In this document: positions 54,656-64,000 of the stretch, piece by piece | Numbering within the stretch: position 1 is the first letter of the stretch | How the letters are laid out: every line of letters begins with the position of its first letter | NCBI GenBank assembly: GCA_947650365.1 | Contig: CANTAL010000126.1 | Span: 1 to 64,000, forward strand | Length of the DNA: 64,000 nt | Reading direction: 5' to 3' | Source of the DNA: Chamaelirium japonicum | Lineage: Eukaryota; Streptophyta; Magnoliopsida; Liliales; Melanthiaceae | Translations under genes and position numbers: made by a program | Notes under the pieces: model-generated | What the model saw: only the letters and a program-made list of their open reading frames with translations | Told to the model about the DNA's origin: nothing | Databases searched by the model: none

Positions 54656-55519
54656 TAGAATAGATTGTACGAATGAATTAGAATGGATCGTACGAATGAA
54701 TTAGAATGGATCGTACGAAGGAATTAGAATGGATCGTACGAATGAATTAGAATGGATACATTCGTGCGAATGAATTAGAATGGATTGTGCGAATGAATTA
54801 GAATGGATCGTACGAATGAATTAGAATGGATCGTACGAATAAATTAGAATGGATACATTCGTGCGAATGAATTAGAATGGATCGGACGAATGAATTAGAA
54901 TGGATTGTACGAATGAATTAGAATGGATCGTACGAATGAATTAGAATGGATCGTACGAATGAATTAGAATGGATACATTCGTGCGAATGAATTAGAATTG
55001 ATCGTACGAATGAATTAGAATGGATCATCCGAATGAATTAGAATGGATCGTACGAATGAATTAGAATGGATCGTACGAATGAACTAGAATGGATACATTC
55101 GTGCGAATGAATTAGAATGGATCGTACGAATGAATTAGAATGGATCGTACGAATGAATTAGAATGGATCGTACGAATGAATTAGAATGGATACATTCGTG
55201 CGAATGAATTAGAATGGATCGGACGAATGAATTAGAATGGATCGTACGAATGAATTAGAATGGATCAAATGAATGAATTAGAATGGTTATATTCATGCGA
55301 ATTAATTAGAATGGATCGTACGAATGGATTAGAATGGATACATTCGAGCGAATGAATTAGAATGGATCGTACGAATGGATTAGAATGGATCCTACGAATG
55401 GATTAGAATGGATACCTTTGTGCATATGAATTAGAATGGATCGTACGAATGAATTAGAATGGATCATATTAATGAATTAGAATGGATCATACGAATGAAT
55501 TAGAATGGATACATTCGTG
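54656..55519 (-). repeat. Reverse satellite block 61
   Basis: Reverse run with CCTTTGTGCATATG near 55415-55428. It ends at TCGTGCACGA (55515-55524). Confidence 0.93.
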
Positions 55520-55650
55520 CACGATCCATTCTAATTCATTCGCACGAATGTATCCATTCTAATTCATTCGTACGATCCATTCTAATTCATTAATATGATC
55601 CATTCTAATTCATTCGTACGATCCATTCTAATTCATATGCACAAAGGTAT
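55412..55650. repeat. Near-perfect 109-bp foldback, third well-kept copy
   Basis: Arms 55412-55520 and 55542-55650 pair with one visible difference (GGATCATACG in the left arm) around the same 21-nt loop as at 8895. Confidence 0.9.
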
Positions 55651-55686
55651 CCATTCTAATTCATTCGTACAATCCATTCTAATTCA
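55520..55686 (+). repeat. Forward foldback block 62
   Basis: Copy of block 13; ATGCACAAAGG at 55637-55647; closes at CAGGATCG (G at 55687). Confidence 0.93.
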
Positions 55687-57396
55687 GGATCGTATGAATG
55701 AATTAGAATGGACACATTCGTGAGAATGAATTAGAATTGATCATACGAATGAATTAGAATGGATCGTGCGAATGAATTAGAATGGATCGCACGAATGAAT
55801 TAGAATGTATCGTACGAATGAACTAGAATGGATACATTCGTGCGAATGAATTAGAATGGATCGTACGAATGAATTAAAATGGATCATACGAATGAATTAG
55901 AATCGATCTTACGAATGAATTAGAATGGATCGTACGAATGAATTAGAATGGATACATTCGTGCGAATGAATTACAATGGATCGGACGAATGAATTAGAAT
56001 GGATCGTACGAATGAATTAGAATGGATCAAATGAATGAATTAGAGTGGTTACATTCATGCGAATGAATTAGAATGGATCGTACGAATGGATTAGAATGGA
56101 TCGTACGAATGGATTAGAATGGATACTTTCGAGCAAATGAATTAGAATGGATCGTACGAATGAATTAGAATGGATCGTACGAATGGATTAGAATGAATCC
56201 TACGAATGGATTAGAATGGATACCTTTGTGCATATGAATTAGAATGGATCGTACGAATGAATTAGAAATGTTTGAGGACAGGAGAGAACTTGCTTCAATC
56301 GAAGCCGGATCATATTAATGAATTAGAATGGATCGTACGAATGAATTAGAATGGATACATTCGTGCGAATGAATTAGAATGGATCGTGCGAATCAATTAG
56401 ACTGGATCGTGCGAATGAATAAGAATAGATCATACGAATGAATTAGAATTGATCGTACGAATTAATTAGAATGGATACATTCGTGCGAATGAATTAGAAT
56501 GGATTGTATGAATGAATTAGAATGGATCGTACGAATGAATTAGAATGGATCATACGAATTAATTAGAATGGATCATACGAATGAATTAGAATGGATCGTA
56601 CGAATGAATTAGAATGGATCGTATGAATGAATTAGAATGGATACATTCGTGCGAATGAATTAAAATGGATTGTGCGAATGAATTAGAACAGATCGTGCGA
56701 ATGAATTAGAATGGATCGTACGAATGAATTAGAATGGATCGTGAGAATGAATTAGAATGGATCGTACGAATGAATTAGAATGGATACATTTGTGTGAATG
56801 AATTAGAATGGATCGTACGAATGAATTAGAATGGATCGTATGAATGAATTAAAATGGATCGTACGAATGAATTAGAATGGATCGTGCGAATGAATTAGAA
56901 TGGATCGTACGAATGAATTAGAATGGATCGTACGAATGAACTAGAATGGATACATTCGTGCGAATGAATTAGAATGGATCGTACGAATGAATTAGAATGG
57001 ATCTTACGAATGAATTAGAATGGATTGTACGAATGAATTAGAATGGATCGTACGAATGAATTAGAATGGATACATTCGTGCGAATGAATTAGAATGGATC
57101 GGACGAATGAAATAGAATAGATCGTACGAATGAATTAGAATGGATCAAACGAATGAATTAGAATGGATCGTACGAATAAATTAGAATGGATACATTCGTC
57201 CGAATGAATTAGAATGGATCATACGAATGAGTAAGAATGGATCGTACGAATGAAATAGAATAGATTGTACGAATGAATTAGAATGGATCCTACGAATGAA
57301 TTAGAATGGATCGTGTGAAAGAATTAGAATGGATTGTATGAATGAATTAGAATGGATCGTATGAATGAATTAGAATGGATTGTGCGAATGAATTCG
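55687..57396 (-). repeat. Reverse satellite block 63
   Basis: Reverse run broken once by the 39-nt non-satellite patch at 56268. Otherwise it matches the 9.2-10.7 kb and 46.0-47.5 kb blocks. Confidence 0.94.
56268..56306. other. 39-nt non-satellite insertion
   Basis: The only clearly foreign sequence in the window. Other copies of this site run GAATTAGAA-T-GGATCATATTAATG. Here the single T is replaced by 39 nt beginning ATGTTTGAGGACAGG and ending AATCGAAGCC, after which the array resumes in register. It contains a 5-bp stem with a 4-nt loop, GCTTC-AATC-GAAGC. Read from its ATG it stays open for 13 codons (MFEDRRELASIEA) and stops four codons into the satellite (GSY then stop). I do not recognise it. 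It could be repair filler copied from elsewhere, a gene fragment, or an assembly or read artefact. No target-site duplication is visible. Confidence 0.9.
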
Positions 57397-57418
57397 AATG
57401 GATCGTACGAATTCATTC
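57386..57418. repeat. Recurrent junction hairpin (loop form A)
   Basis: Perfect arms at 57386-57396 and 57408-57418. Confidence 0.94.
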
Positions 57419-58602
57419 TAATTCATTTATACAATCCATTCTAATTCTTTCACACGATCCATTCTAATTCATTCGTACGTTCCATTCTAATTCATTAGCA
57501 CGATCCATGCTAATTCATTCGTTCGATCAATTCTAATTCATTAGCACGATCCATTCTAATTCATTCGTACGATCCATTCTAATTCATTCGCACGATCCAT
57601 TCTAATTCCTTCATAGGATCCATTCTAATTCATTCATATGATCTATTCTAATTCTTTCGCACGAATGTATCCATTCTAATTCATTCGCATGAATGTATCC
57701 ATTCTAATTCATTCGTACGATCCATTCTAATTCATTCATACGATCTATTCTTATTCATTCATACAATCCATTCTAATTCTTTCACACGATCCATTCTAAT
57801 TCATTCGTACGATCCATTCTAATTCATTCGCACAATCCATTCTATTTCATTCGTACGATCCATTCTTACTCATTGGTACGATCCATTCTAATTCATTCGC
57901 ACGAATGTATCCATTCTAATTCATTCGTACGAATCCATTCTAATTCATTCGTACAATCTATTCTATTTCATTCATACGTTCCATTCTTACTCATTCGTAT
58001 GATCCATTCTAATTCATTCGCACGAATGTATCCATTCTAAATCATTCGTACGATCCATTCTAATTCATTAGTACGATCCATTCTATATCATTCGTACAAT
58101 CCATTCTATTTCATTCGTACGATCAATTCTAATTCATTAGCACGATCCATTCTAATTCATTCGTACGATCCATTCAAATTCATTCGCACGATCCATTCTA
58201 ATTCATTCGTATAATCCATTCTATTTCATTCGTACGATCCATTCTTACTCATTCGTATGATCCATTCTAATTCATTCGCACGAATGTATCCATTCTAATC
58301 TATTCGTACGATCTATTCTAATCCATTCGTACGATCCATTTTAATTCATTCGCATGAATGTAACCATTCTAATTCATTTATTTGATCCATTCTAATTCAT
58401 TCGTACGATCCATTCTAATTCATTCCTCCGATCCATTCTAATTCATTCGCACGAATGTATCCATTCTAAACCATTCATACGATCCATTCTAATTTATTCG
58501 TACGATCCATTCTAATTCATTCGTAAGATCTGTTATAATTCATTCGTACGATCCATTCTAATCCATTTGTACGATCCATTCTTACTCATTCGTATGATCC
58601 GT
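57408..58602 (+). repeat. Forward satellite block 64
   Basis: Parallel to the start of blocks 15, 19 and 29 (same cassette order), but it switches at 58597-58609 (ATCCGTTATGGAT). Confidence 0.93.
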
Positions 58603-59755
58603 TATGGATACATTCGTGCGAATGAATTAGAATGGATCATACGAATGAGTAAGAATGGATCGTACGAATGAAATAGAATGGATTGTGCGAATGAATTAGA
58701 ATGGATCGTACGAATGAATTAGAATGGATCGTGTGAAAGAATTAGAATGGCGAATGAATTAGAATGGATACATTTGTGCGAATGAATTAGAATGGATCGT
58801 ACGAATGAATTAGAATGGATCGTATGAATGAATTAGAATGGATCGTACGAATGAATTAGAATGGATCGTGCAAATGAATTAGAATGGATCGTACGAATGA
58901 ATTAGAATGGATCGTATGAATGAATTAGAATGGATACATTCGTGCGAATGAATTAGAATGGATCGTACGAATGAATTAGAATGGATTGTACGAATGAATT
59001 AGAATGGATCTTACGAATGAATTAGAATGGATTGTACGAATGAATTAGAATGGATCGTACGAATGAATTAGAATGGATCTTACGAATGAATTAGAATGGA
59101 TCGTACGAATAAATTAGAATGGATCGTATGAATGATTTAGAATGGATACATTCGTGCGAATGAATTAGAATGGATTGGACGAATGAATTAGAATGGATCG
59201 TACGAATGAATTAGAATAGATCAAATGAATGAATTAGAATGGTTACATTCATGCGAATGAATTAGAATGGATCGTACAAATGGATTAGAATGGATCGTAC
59301 GAATGGATTAGAATGGATACATTCGTGCGAATGAATTAGAATGGATAATACGAATGAGTAAGAATGGATCGTACGAATGAAATAGAATGGATTATACGAA
59401 TGAATTAGAATGGATCGTGCGAATGAATTTGAATGGATCGTACGAATGAATTAGAATGGATCGTGCTAATGAATTAGAATTGATCGTACGAATGAAATAG
59501 AATGGATTGTACAAATGATTTAGAATGGATCATACGAATGAATTAGAATGGATCGTACGAATAATTTAGAATGGATACATTCATGCGAATGAATTAGAAT
59601 GGATCATACGAATGAGTAAGAATGGATCGTACGAATGAAATAGAATGGATTGTACGAATGAATTAGAATGGATTCGTAGGAATGAATTAGAATGGATTCA
59701 TTCGTGCGAATGAATTAGAATGGATCGTATGAATGAACTAGAATAGATTGTGCGA
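58603..59755 (-). repeat. Reverse satellite block 65
   Basis: Reverse run with a truncated unit (GAATGGCGAATGAATT near 58746). Ends at CGATCG (59753-59758). Confidence 0.92.
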
Positions 59756-60029
59756 TCGTACGATCCATTCTAATTAATTCGTACGATCCATTCTAATTCA
59801 TTCGTAAGATCCATTCTAATTCATTCGTACAATCCATTCTAATTCATTCGTACGATCCATTCTAATTCATTCGCACGAATGTATCCATTCTAGTTCATTC
59901 GTACGATCCATTCTAATTCATTCGTACGATCCATTCTAATTCATTCGCACGATCCATTCTAATTCATTCGTACGATCAATTCTAATTCATTCGCACGAAT
60001 GTATCCATTCTAAGTCATTCGTATGATCC
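59756..60029 (+). repeat. Forward satellite block 66
   Basis: Short forward run ending at GATCCTGAATTAG, the same switch as 21809. Confidence 0.92.
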
Positions 60030-60591
60030 TGAATTAGAATGGATCGTACGAATGAATTAGAATGGATCGTACGAATGAACTAGAATGGATACATTCGTGC
60101 GAATAAATTAGAATGGATCGTACGAACGAATTAGAATGGATCGTACGAATGAATTAGAATGGATCGTACGAATGAATTAGAATGGATCATACGAATGAAT
60201 TAGAATGGATCATACGAATGAGTAAGAATGGATCGTACGATTGAAATAGAATGGATTGTACGAATGAATTAGAATGGATCGTACGAATGAATTAGAATGG
60301 ATCATGTGAAAGAATTAGAATGGATTGTATGAATGAATTAGAAAGGATCATATGAATGAATTAGAATGGATCGTGCGAATGAATTCGAATGGATCGTACG
60401 AATGAATTAGAATGGATCGTACGAATGAATTAGAATGGATATATTCGTGCGAATGAATTAGAATGGATACATTCGTGCGAAAGAATTAGAATAGATCGTA
60501 TGAATGAATTAGAATGGATCCTATGAATGAATTAGAATGGATCGTGCGAAAGAATTAGAATGGATTGTATGAATGAATTAGAATGAATTTG
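60030..60591 (-). repeat. Reverse satellite block 67
   Basis: Contains an internal GAATGAATTCGAATGG (about 60379-60394) that is followed by reverse monomers instead of a switch. It ends at the inverted junction. Confidence 0.92.
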
Positions 60592-60613
60592 TACGATCCA
60601 TTCGAATTCATTC
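60581..60613. repeat. Recurrent junction hairpin (loop form B, inverted)
   Basis: Left arm GAATGAATTTG (one mismatch), spacer TACGATCCATT, right arm CGAATTCATTC (60603-60613). Confidence 0.9.
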
Positions 60614-61015
60614 GCACGATCCATTCTAATTCATTCATACGATCCATTCTAATTCATTCATACAATCCATTCTAATTCTTTCACACGATTCATTCTAATT
60701 CATTCATAGGATCCATCCTAATTCATTTGTTCAATCTATTCTATTTCATTCGTACGATCCATTCTTACTCATTCGTATGATCCATTCTAATTCATTCGGA
60801 CAAATGTATCCATTCTAATTTATTCGTACGATCCATTCTAATTCATTCGTACGATCCATTCTAATTCATTTGTACGATCCATTCTTACTCATTTGTATGA
60901 TCCATTCTAATTCATTCGTACGATCCATTCTAATTCATTCGTACGATCCATTCTAATTCATTCGCACAATCTATTCTAATTAATTCGTACGATCCATTCT
61001 AATTCATTCGTACGA
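60592..61015 (+). repeat. Forward satellite block 68
   Basis: Reverse-complement counterpart of block 45 (40629-41041). Confidence 0.93.
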
Positions 61016-61045
61016 TCGTACGAATGAATTAGAATGGATCGTACG
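60986..61045. repeat. 60-bp perfect palindrome, inverted copy
   Basis: Centred between 61015 and 61016 in TCGTACGATCGTACGA, 30 bp per arm. The extra base lies on the right as G (61046), mirroring the extra C on the left of the 40599 palindrome. Confidence 0.95.
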
Positions 61046-61770
61046 GAATGAATTAGAATGGATTGAATGAATGAATTAGAATGGATACATTCGTGCGAAT
61101 GAATTAGAATAGATCATACGAATGAGTAAGAATGGATCGTACGAATGAAATAGAATGGATTGTACGAATGAATTAGAATGGATCGTACAAATGAATTAGA
61201 ATGGATCGTAAGAATGAATTAGAATGTATCATACGAATGAGTAAGAATGGATCGTACAAATGAAATAGAATGGATTGTTCGAATGAATTAGAATGGATCG
61301 TACGAATGAATTAGAATGGATCATGTGAAAGAATTAGAATGGATCGTGTGAATGAATTAGAATGGATCGTATGAATGAATTAGAATGGATCGTGCGAATG
61401 AATTCGAATGGATCGCATGATCCATTCGAATAGAATGGATCGTATGATTGAATTAGAATGGATCGGGCGAATGAATTAGAATGGATTGTAGGAATGAATT
61501 AGAATGGATCGTATGAATGAATTAGAATGGATCGTATGAATGAATTAGAATGGATCGTGCGAATGAATTAGAATGGATCGTTCGAATGAATTAGAATGGA
61601 TCGTACGAATGAATTAGAATGGATCATACAAATGAATTAGAATGGATCATACGAATGAGTAAGAATGGATCGTACGAATGAACTAGAATGGATTATACGA
61701 ATGAATTAGAATGGATACATTCATGTGAATGAATTAGAATGGATCGGACGATTGAATTAGAATGGATCGT
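61016..61770 (-). repeat. Reverse satellite block 69
   Basis: Contains the 61402-61431 hairpin. It ends at a 34-bp near-palindrome (61754-61787, one mismatched pair). Confidence 0.93.
61402..61431. repeat. 13-bp-arm hairpin, GCAT loop
   Basis: ATTCGAATGGATC, GCAT, GATCCATTCGAAT: inverted partner of 40213-40242. Confidence 0.92.
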
Positions 61771-64000
61771 ACGATTCATTCTAATTCATTCGTACGATCC
61801 ATTCTATTACATTCGTACGATTCATGCTAATTCATTCGCACGATCCATTCTAATTCATTCGTACGAATGTATCCATTCTAATTCATTCGTACGAGCCATT
61901 CTATTCATTAATATGATCCATTCTAATTCATTCGTACGATCCATTCTAATTCATTCGTACGATCTATTCTAATTCATTCGTAAGATCCATTCTAATTCAT
62001 TCGTACGATCCATTCTAATTCATTCGTACGATCTATTCTAATTCATTCGCACGAATGTATCCAATCTAGTTCATTCGTACGATCCATTCTAATTCATTCG
62101 TACGATCCATTCTAATTCATTTGCACGATCCATTCTAATTCATTCGTACGATCCATTTTAATTCATTCATATGATCCATTCTAATTCATTCGTACGATCC
62201 ATTCTAATTCATTCGCACGAATGTATCCATTCTAGTTCATTCGTACGATCCATTCTAATTCATTCGTACGATCTATTCTAATTCATTCGCACGATCCATT
62301 CTAATTCATTCGTACGATCCATTCTAATTCATTCATATGATCCATTCTAATTCATTCGTACATCCATTCTAATTCATTCGTACGAATGTATCCATTCTAA
62401 TTCATTCGTACGATCCATTCTAATTCATTCGTACGATCCATTCTAATTCATTCGTAAGATCCATTCTAATTCATTCCCACGATCCATTCTAATTTATTCG
62501 TACGATCCATTCTAATTCATTCGTACGATCTATTCTAATTCATTCGCACGAATGTAACCATTCTAATTCATTCATACGATTCATTCTAATTCATTCGTAT
62601 GAGCTATTCTAATTCATTCATACGCTCCATTCTAATTCATTCGTACGATCCATTCTAATTCATTCATACAATCCATTTAGATTCATTCGCACAAATGTAT
62701 CCATTCAAATTCATTCGTACGATCCAGTCTAATTCATTCGTACGATCCATTCTAATTCATTCGCATGAATATATCCATTCTAATTCTTTCGTACGATGCA
62801 TTCTAATTCATTCGTACGATCCATTCTAATTCATTCTCACAAATGTATCCATTCTAATTCATTCGTACGATCCATTCTAATTCATTCCTACGATCTATTC
62901 TAATTCATTCGCTCGAATGTATCCATTTTAATTCATTCGTATGATCCATTCTAATTCATTCGTACGATCTAATTCATTCGTACGATCCATTCTAATTCAT
63001 TCGTACGATCGATTCTAATTCATTCGCACTATCCATTCTAATTCATTCGTACGATCCATTCTAATTCATTCGTATGATCCATTCTAATTTATTCATTCAA
63101 ATATATCCATTCTAATTCATTCGTACGATCCATTCTAATTCATTCGCACGATCCATTCTAATTCATTCACACGAATGTATCCATTCTAATTCATTTGCAC
63201 GATCTATTCTAATTCATTTGTACGATCCATTCTAATTCATTCTAATTCATTCGTACGATCCATTCTACGATCCATTCTAATTCATTCGTATATTCCATTC
63301 TAATTCATTAGCACGATCCATGTTAATGAATTAGAATGGATCGTACGATCCAATCTAATTCATTCATACGATCCATTCTTACTCATTCGTATGATCCATT
63401 CTAATTCAATCGTACGATCCATTCTAATTCATTCGTACGATCCATTCTAATTCCTTCGTACGATCCATTCTAATTCATTCGTACGATCCATTCTAATTCA
63501 TTCGTACGATCCATTCTAATTCCTTTGTACGATCCGTTCTAATTCATTCGTACGATCCATTTTAATTCATTCGCGCAATCTATTCTAATTCATTCGTACG
63601 ATCCATTCTAATTCATTCGTACGATCCATTCTAATTCATTCATACAATCCATTCTAATTTATTCGCACGAATGTATCCATTCTAATTCATTCGTACGATG
63701 CATTCTAATTCATTCGCACAATCTATTCTAATTCATTCATACGATCCATTCTAATTCATTCGCACGAATGTATCCATTCTAATTCATTCATATGATCCAT
63801 TCTACTTCATTCGTACTATCCGTTCTAATTCACTGATACGATCCATTCTAATTCATTCATACGATCCATTCTAATTTATTTGCACGAATATATCCATTCT
63901 AATTCATTCGTACGATCCATTCTAATTCCTTCGTACGATCCATTCTAATTCCTTCGTACGATCCATTCTATTTCATTCGTATGATCCATTCTAATTCCTT
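61771..64000 (+). repeat. Forward satellite block 70
   Basis: Forward run cut by the window end. From about 62.4 kb it repeats 52.3-53.88 kb. It carries the one-monomer inversion at 63328-63361. The longest open frame of the window (77 codons, 61739-61972) crosses its left boundary and is translated repeat. Confidence 0.95.
63328..63361. repeat. Single-monomer inversion palindrome
   Basis: GAATTAGAATGGATC, GTAC, GATCCAATCTAATTC; 10.1 kb after the 53233 copy but without its GACTTAG change. Confidence 0.9.

Larger units (their letters stand above)
1..64000. repeat. 23/28-bp satellite array filling the window
   Basis: The entire window is tandem copies of a 23-bp monomer (GATCCATTCTAA + TTCATTCGTAC) mixed with a 28-bp variant in which GATCC is replaced by GAATGTATCC. 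The period is visible directly: successive GATCC starts are at 29 and 52. Early 28-mers at about 75, 241 and 453 are separated by 166 and 212 bp, which are 28 plus 6 and 8 monomers of 23. The consensus has 6 A, 9 T, 6 C and 2 G, so it is AT-rich with a pyrimidine-rich strand, and it has two CpGs at CGTACG. The three ATTC steps inside the monomer suggest a short-repeat ancestor. No coding gene, tRNA, rRNA, transposon ends, CRISPR array or telomere repeat was seen. Centromeric, pericentromeric or subtelomeric placement is inference. Confidence 0.98.

Noticed and set aside
56268..56325. Small peptide starting at the ATG of the 39-nt patch
   Set aside because: Only 16 codons before a stop, with no ribosome or promoter context. 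Reported as a foreign patch, not as a gene.
61739..61972. 77-codon open frame on the plus strand
   Set aside because: It crosses a reverse-to-forward switch and reads monomers on both sides. Since 23 is not a multiple of 3, a run of consensus forward monomers meets its TAA every 69 nt. Open stretches occur only where 28-mers or small indels reset the phase.
1..64000. CRISPR array (short repeats at regular spacing)
   Set aside because: There are no unique spacers: repeat and spacer are the same 23-bp monomer, both strands are used, and no cas gene is present.
1..64000. CENP-B box in the monomer (TTCG...A... pattern)
   Set aside because: TTCGTACGATCC shares TTCG and a spaced A but lacks the CGGG part of the known box, so binding is not supported.
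1..64000. Heat-shock element (GAA/TTC inverted repeats)
   Set aside because: The GAA and TTC triplets are spaced four or zero bases apart at the palindromes, not two, and are not in 5-bp alternating register.
1..64000. Human satellite II/III identity
   Set aside because: CATTC content and period are similar, but the internal order and the CGTACGATC segment differ. I would not assign the window to human DNA.
1..64000. Transposon terminal inverted repeats at block ends
   Set aside because: The palindromes are made of monomer sequence, have no target-site duplications and enclose no transposase or other non-satellite interior.

Overview
The whole 64 kb is one satellite-DNA field, and I find no gene, RNA gene or recognisable mobile element in it. 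The basic unit is a 23-bp monomer, GATCCATTCTAA followed by TTCATTCGTAC. A 28-bp sister monomer recurs every few units. It carries GAATGTATCC in place of GATCC, usually after CGCAC. At this size the window holds roughly 2,600 to 2,700 monomers. The only sequence clearly unrelated to the monomer is a 39-nt patch at 56268-56306. Long pure satellite, multi-kilobase nested duplications and CpG-type decay of the monomers point to eukaryotic heterochromatin (pericentromeric, subtelomeric or another satellite block) from a long-read assembly. Nothing in the sequence identifies the species.

Layout: the array is not uniformly oriented. I count about 70 blocks that alternate between forward (read here as CCATTCTAATTCATTCG) and reverse (CGAATGAATTAGAATGG). 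Block lengths run from one monomer to about 3.1 kb. Most strand switches sit on perfect or near-perfect palindromes built from the monomer ends (CATTCGTACGAATG, TCGTGCACGA, GGATCGTACGATCC, CGATCG, ATCCATTATGGAT) or on a recurring 33-bp junction with 11-bp arms GAATGAATTCG / CGAATTCATTC. Block ends below are accurate to about 10 bp because the switches are palindromic.

Higher-order structure by region: 1-6.1 kb has short alternating blocks. About 6.11-12.51 kb is a 6,397-bp unit repeated directly to about 18.0 kb, with roughly 0.9 kb missing from the second copy. About 15.93-23.89 kb is a 7.96-kb unit repeated at 23.89-32.60 kb, again with internal deletions. 32.6-44.5 kb is a mosaic of the same modules. 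44.5-46.6 kb holds three tandem copies of a 0.73-0.75 kb foldback module. 52.3-53.9 kb is repeated 10,118 bp downstream at 62.4-64.0 kb. The segment around 40.0-41.1 kb is repeated as its reverse complement around 60.5-61.6 kb.

What it may do: there is no protein-level system here. The interest is structural. The satellite evolves by duplication, inversion and snap-back copying; it is unusually CpG-dense for its base composition; and it could give long double-stranded RNA if transcribed across block boundaries. These functional points are inference. The longest open frames (65-77 codons) are translated monomers and I do not call them genes.
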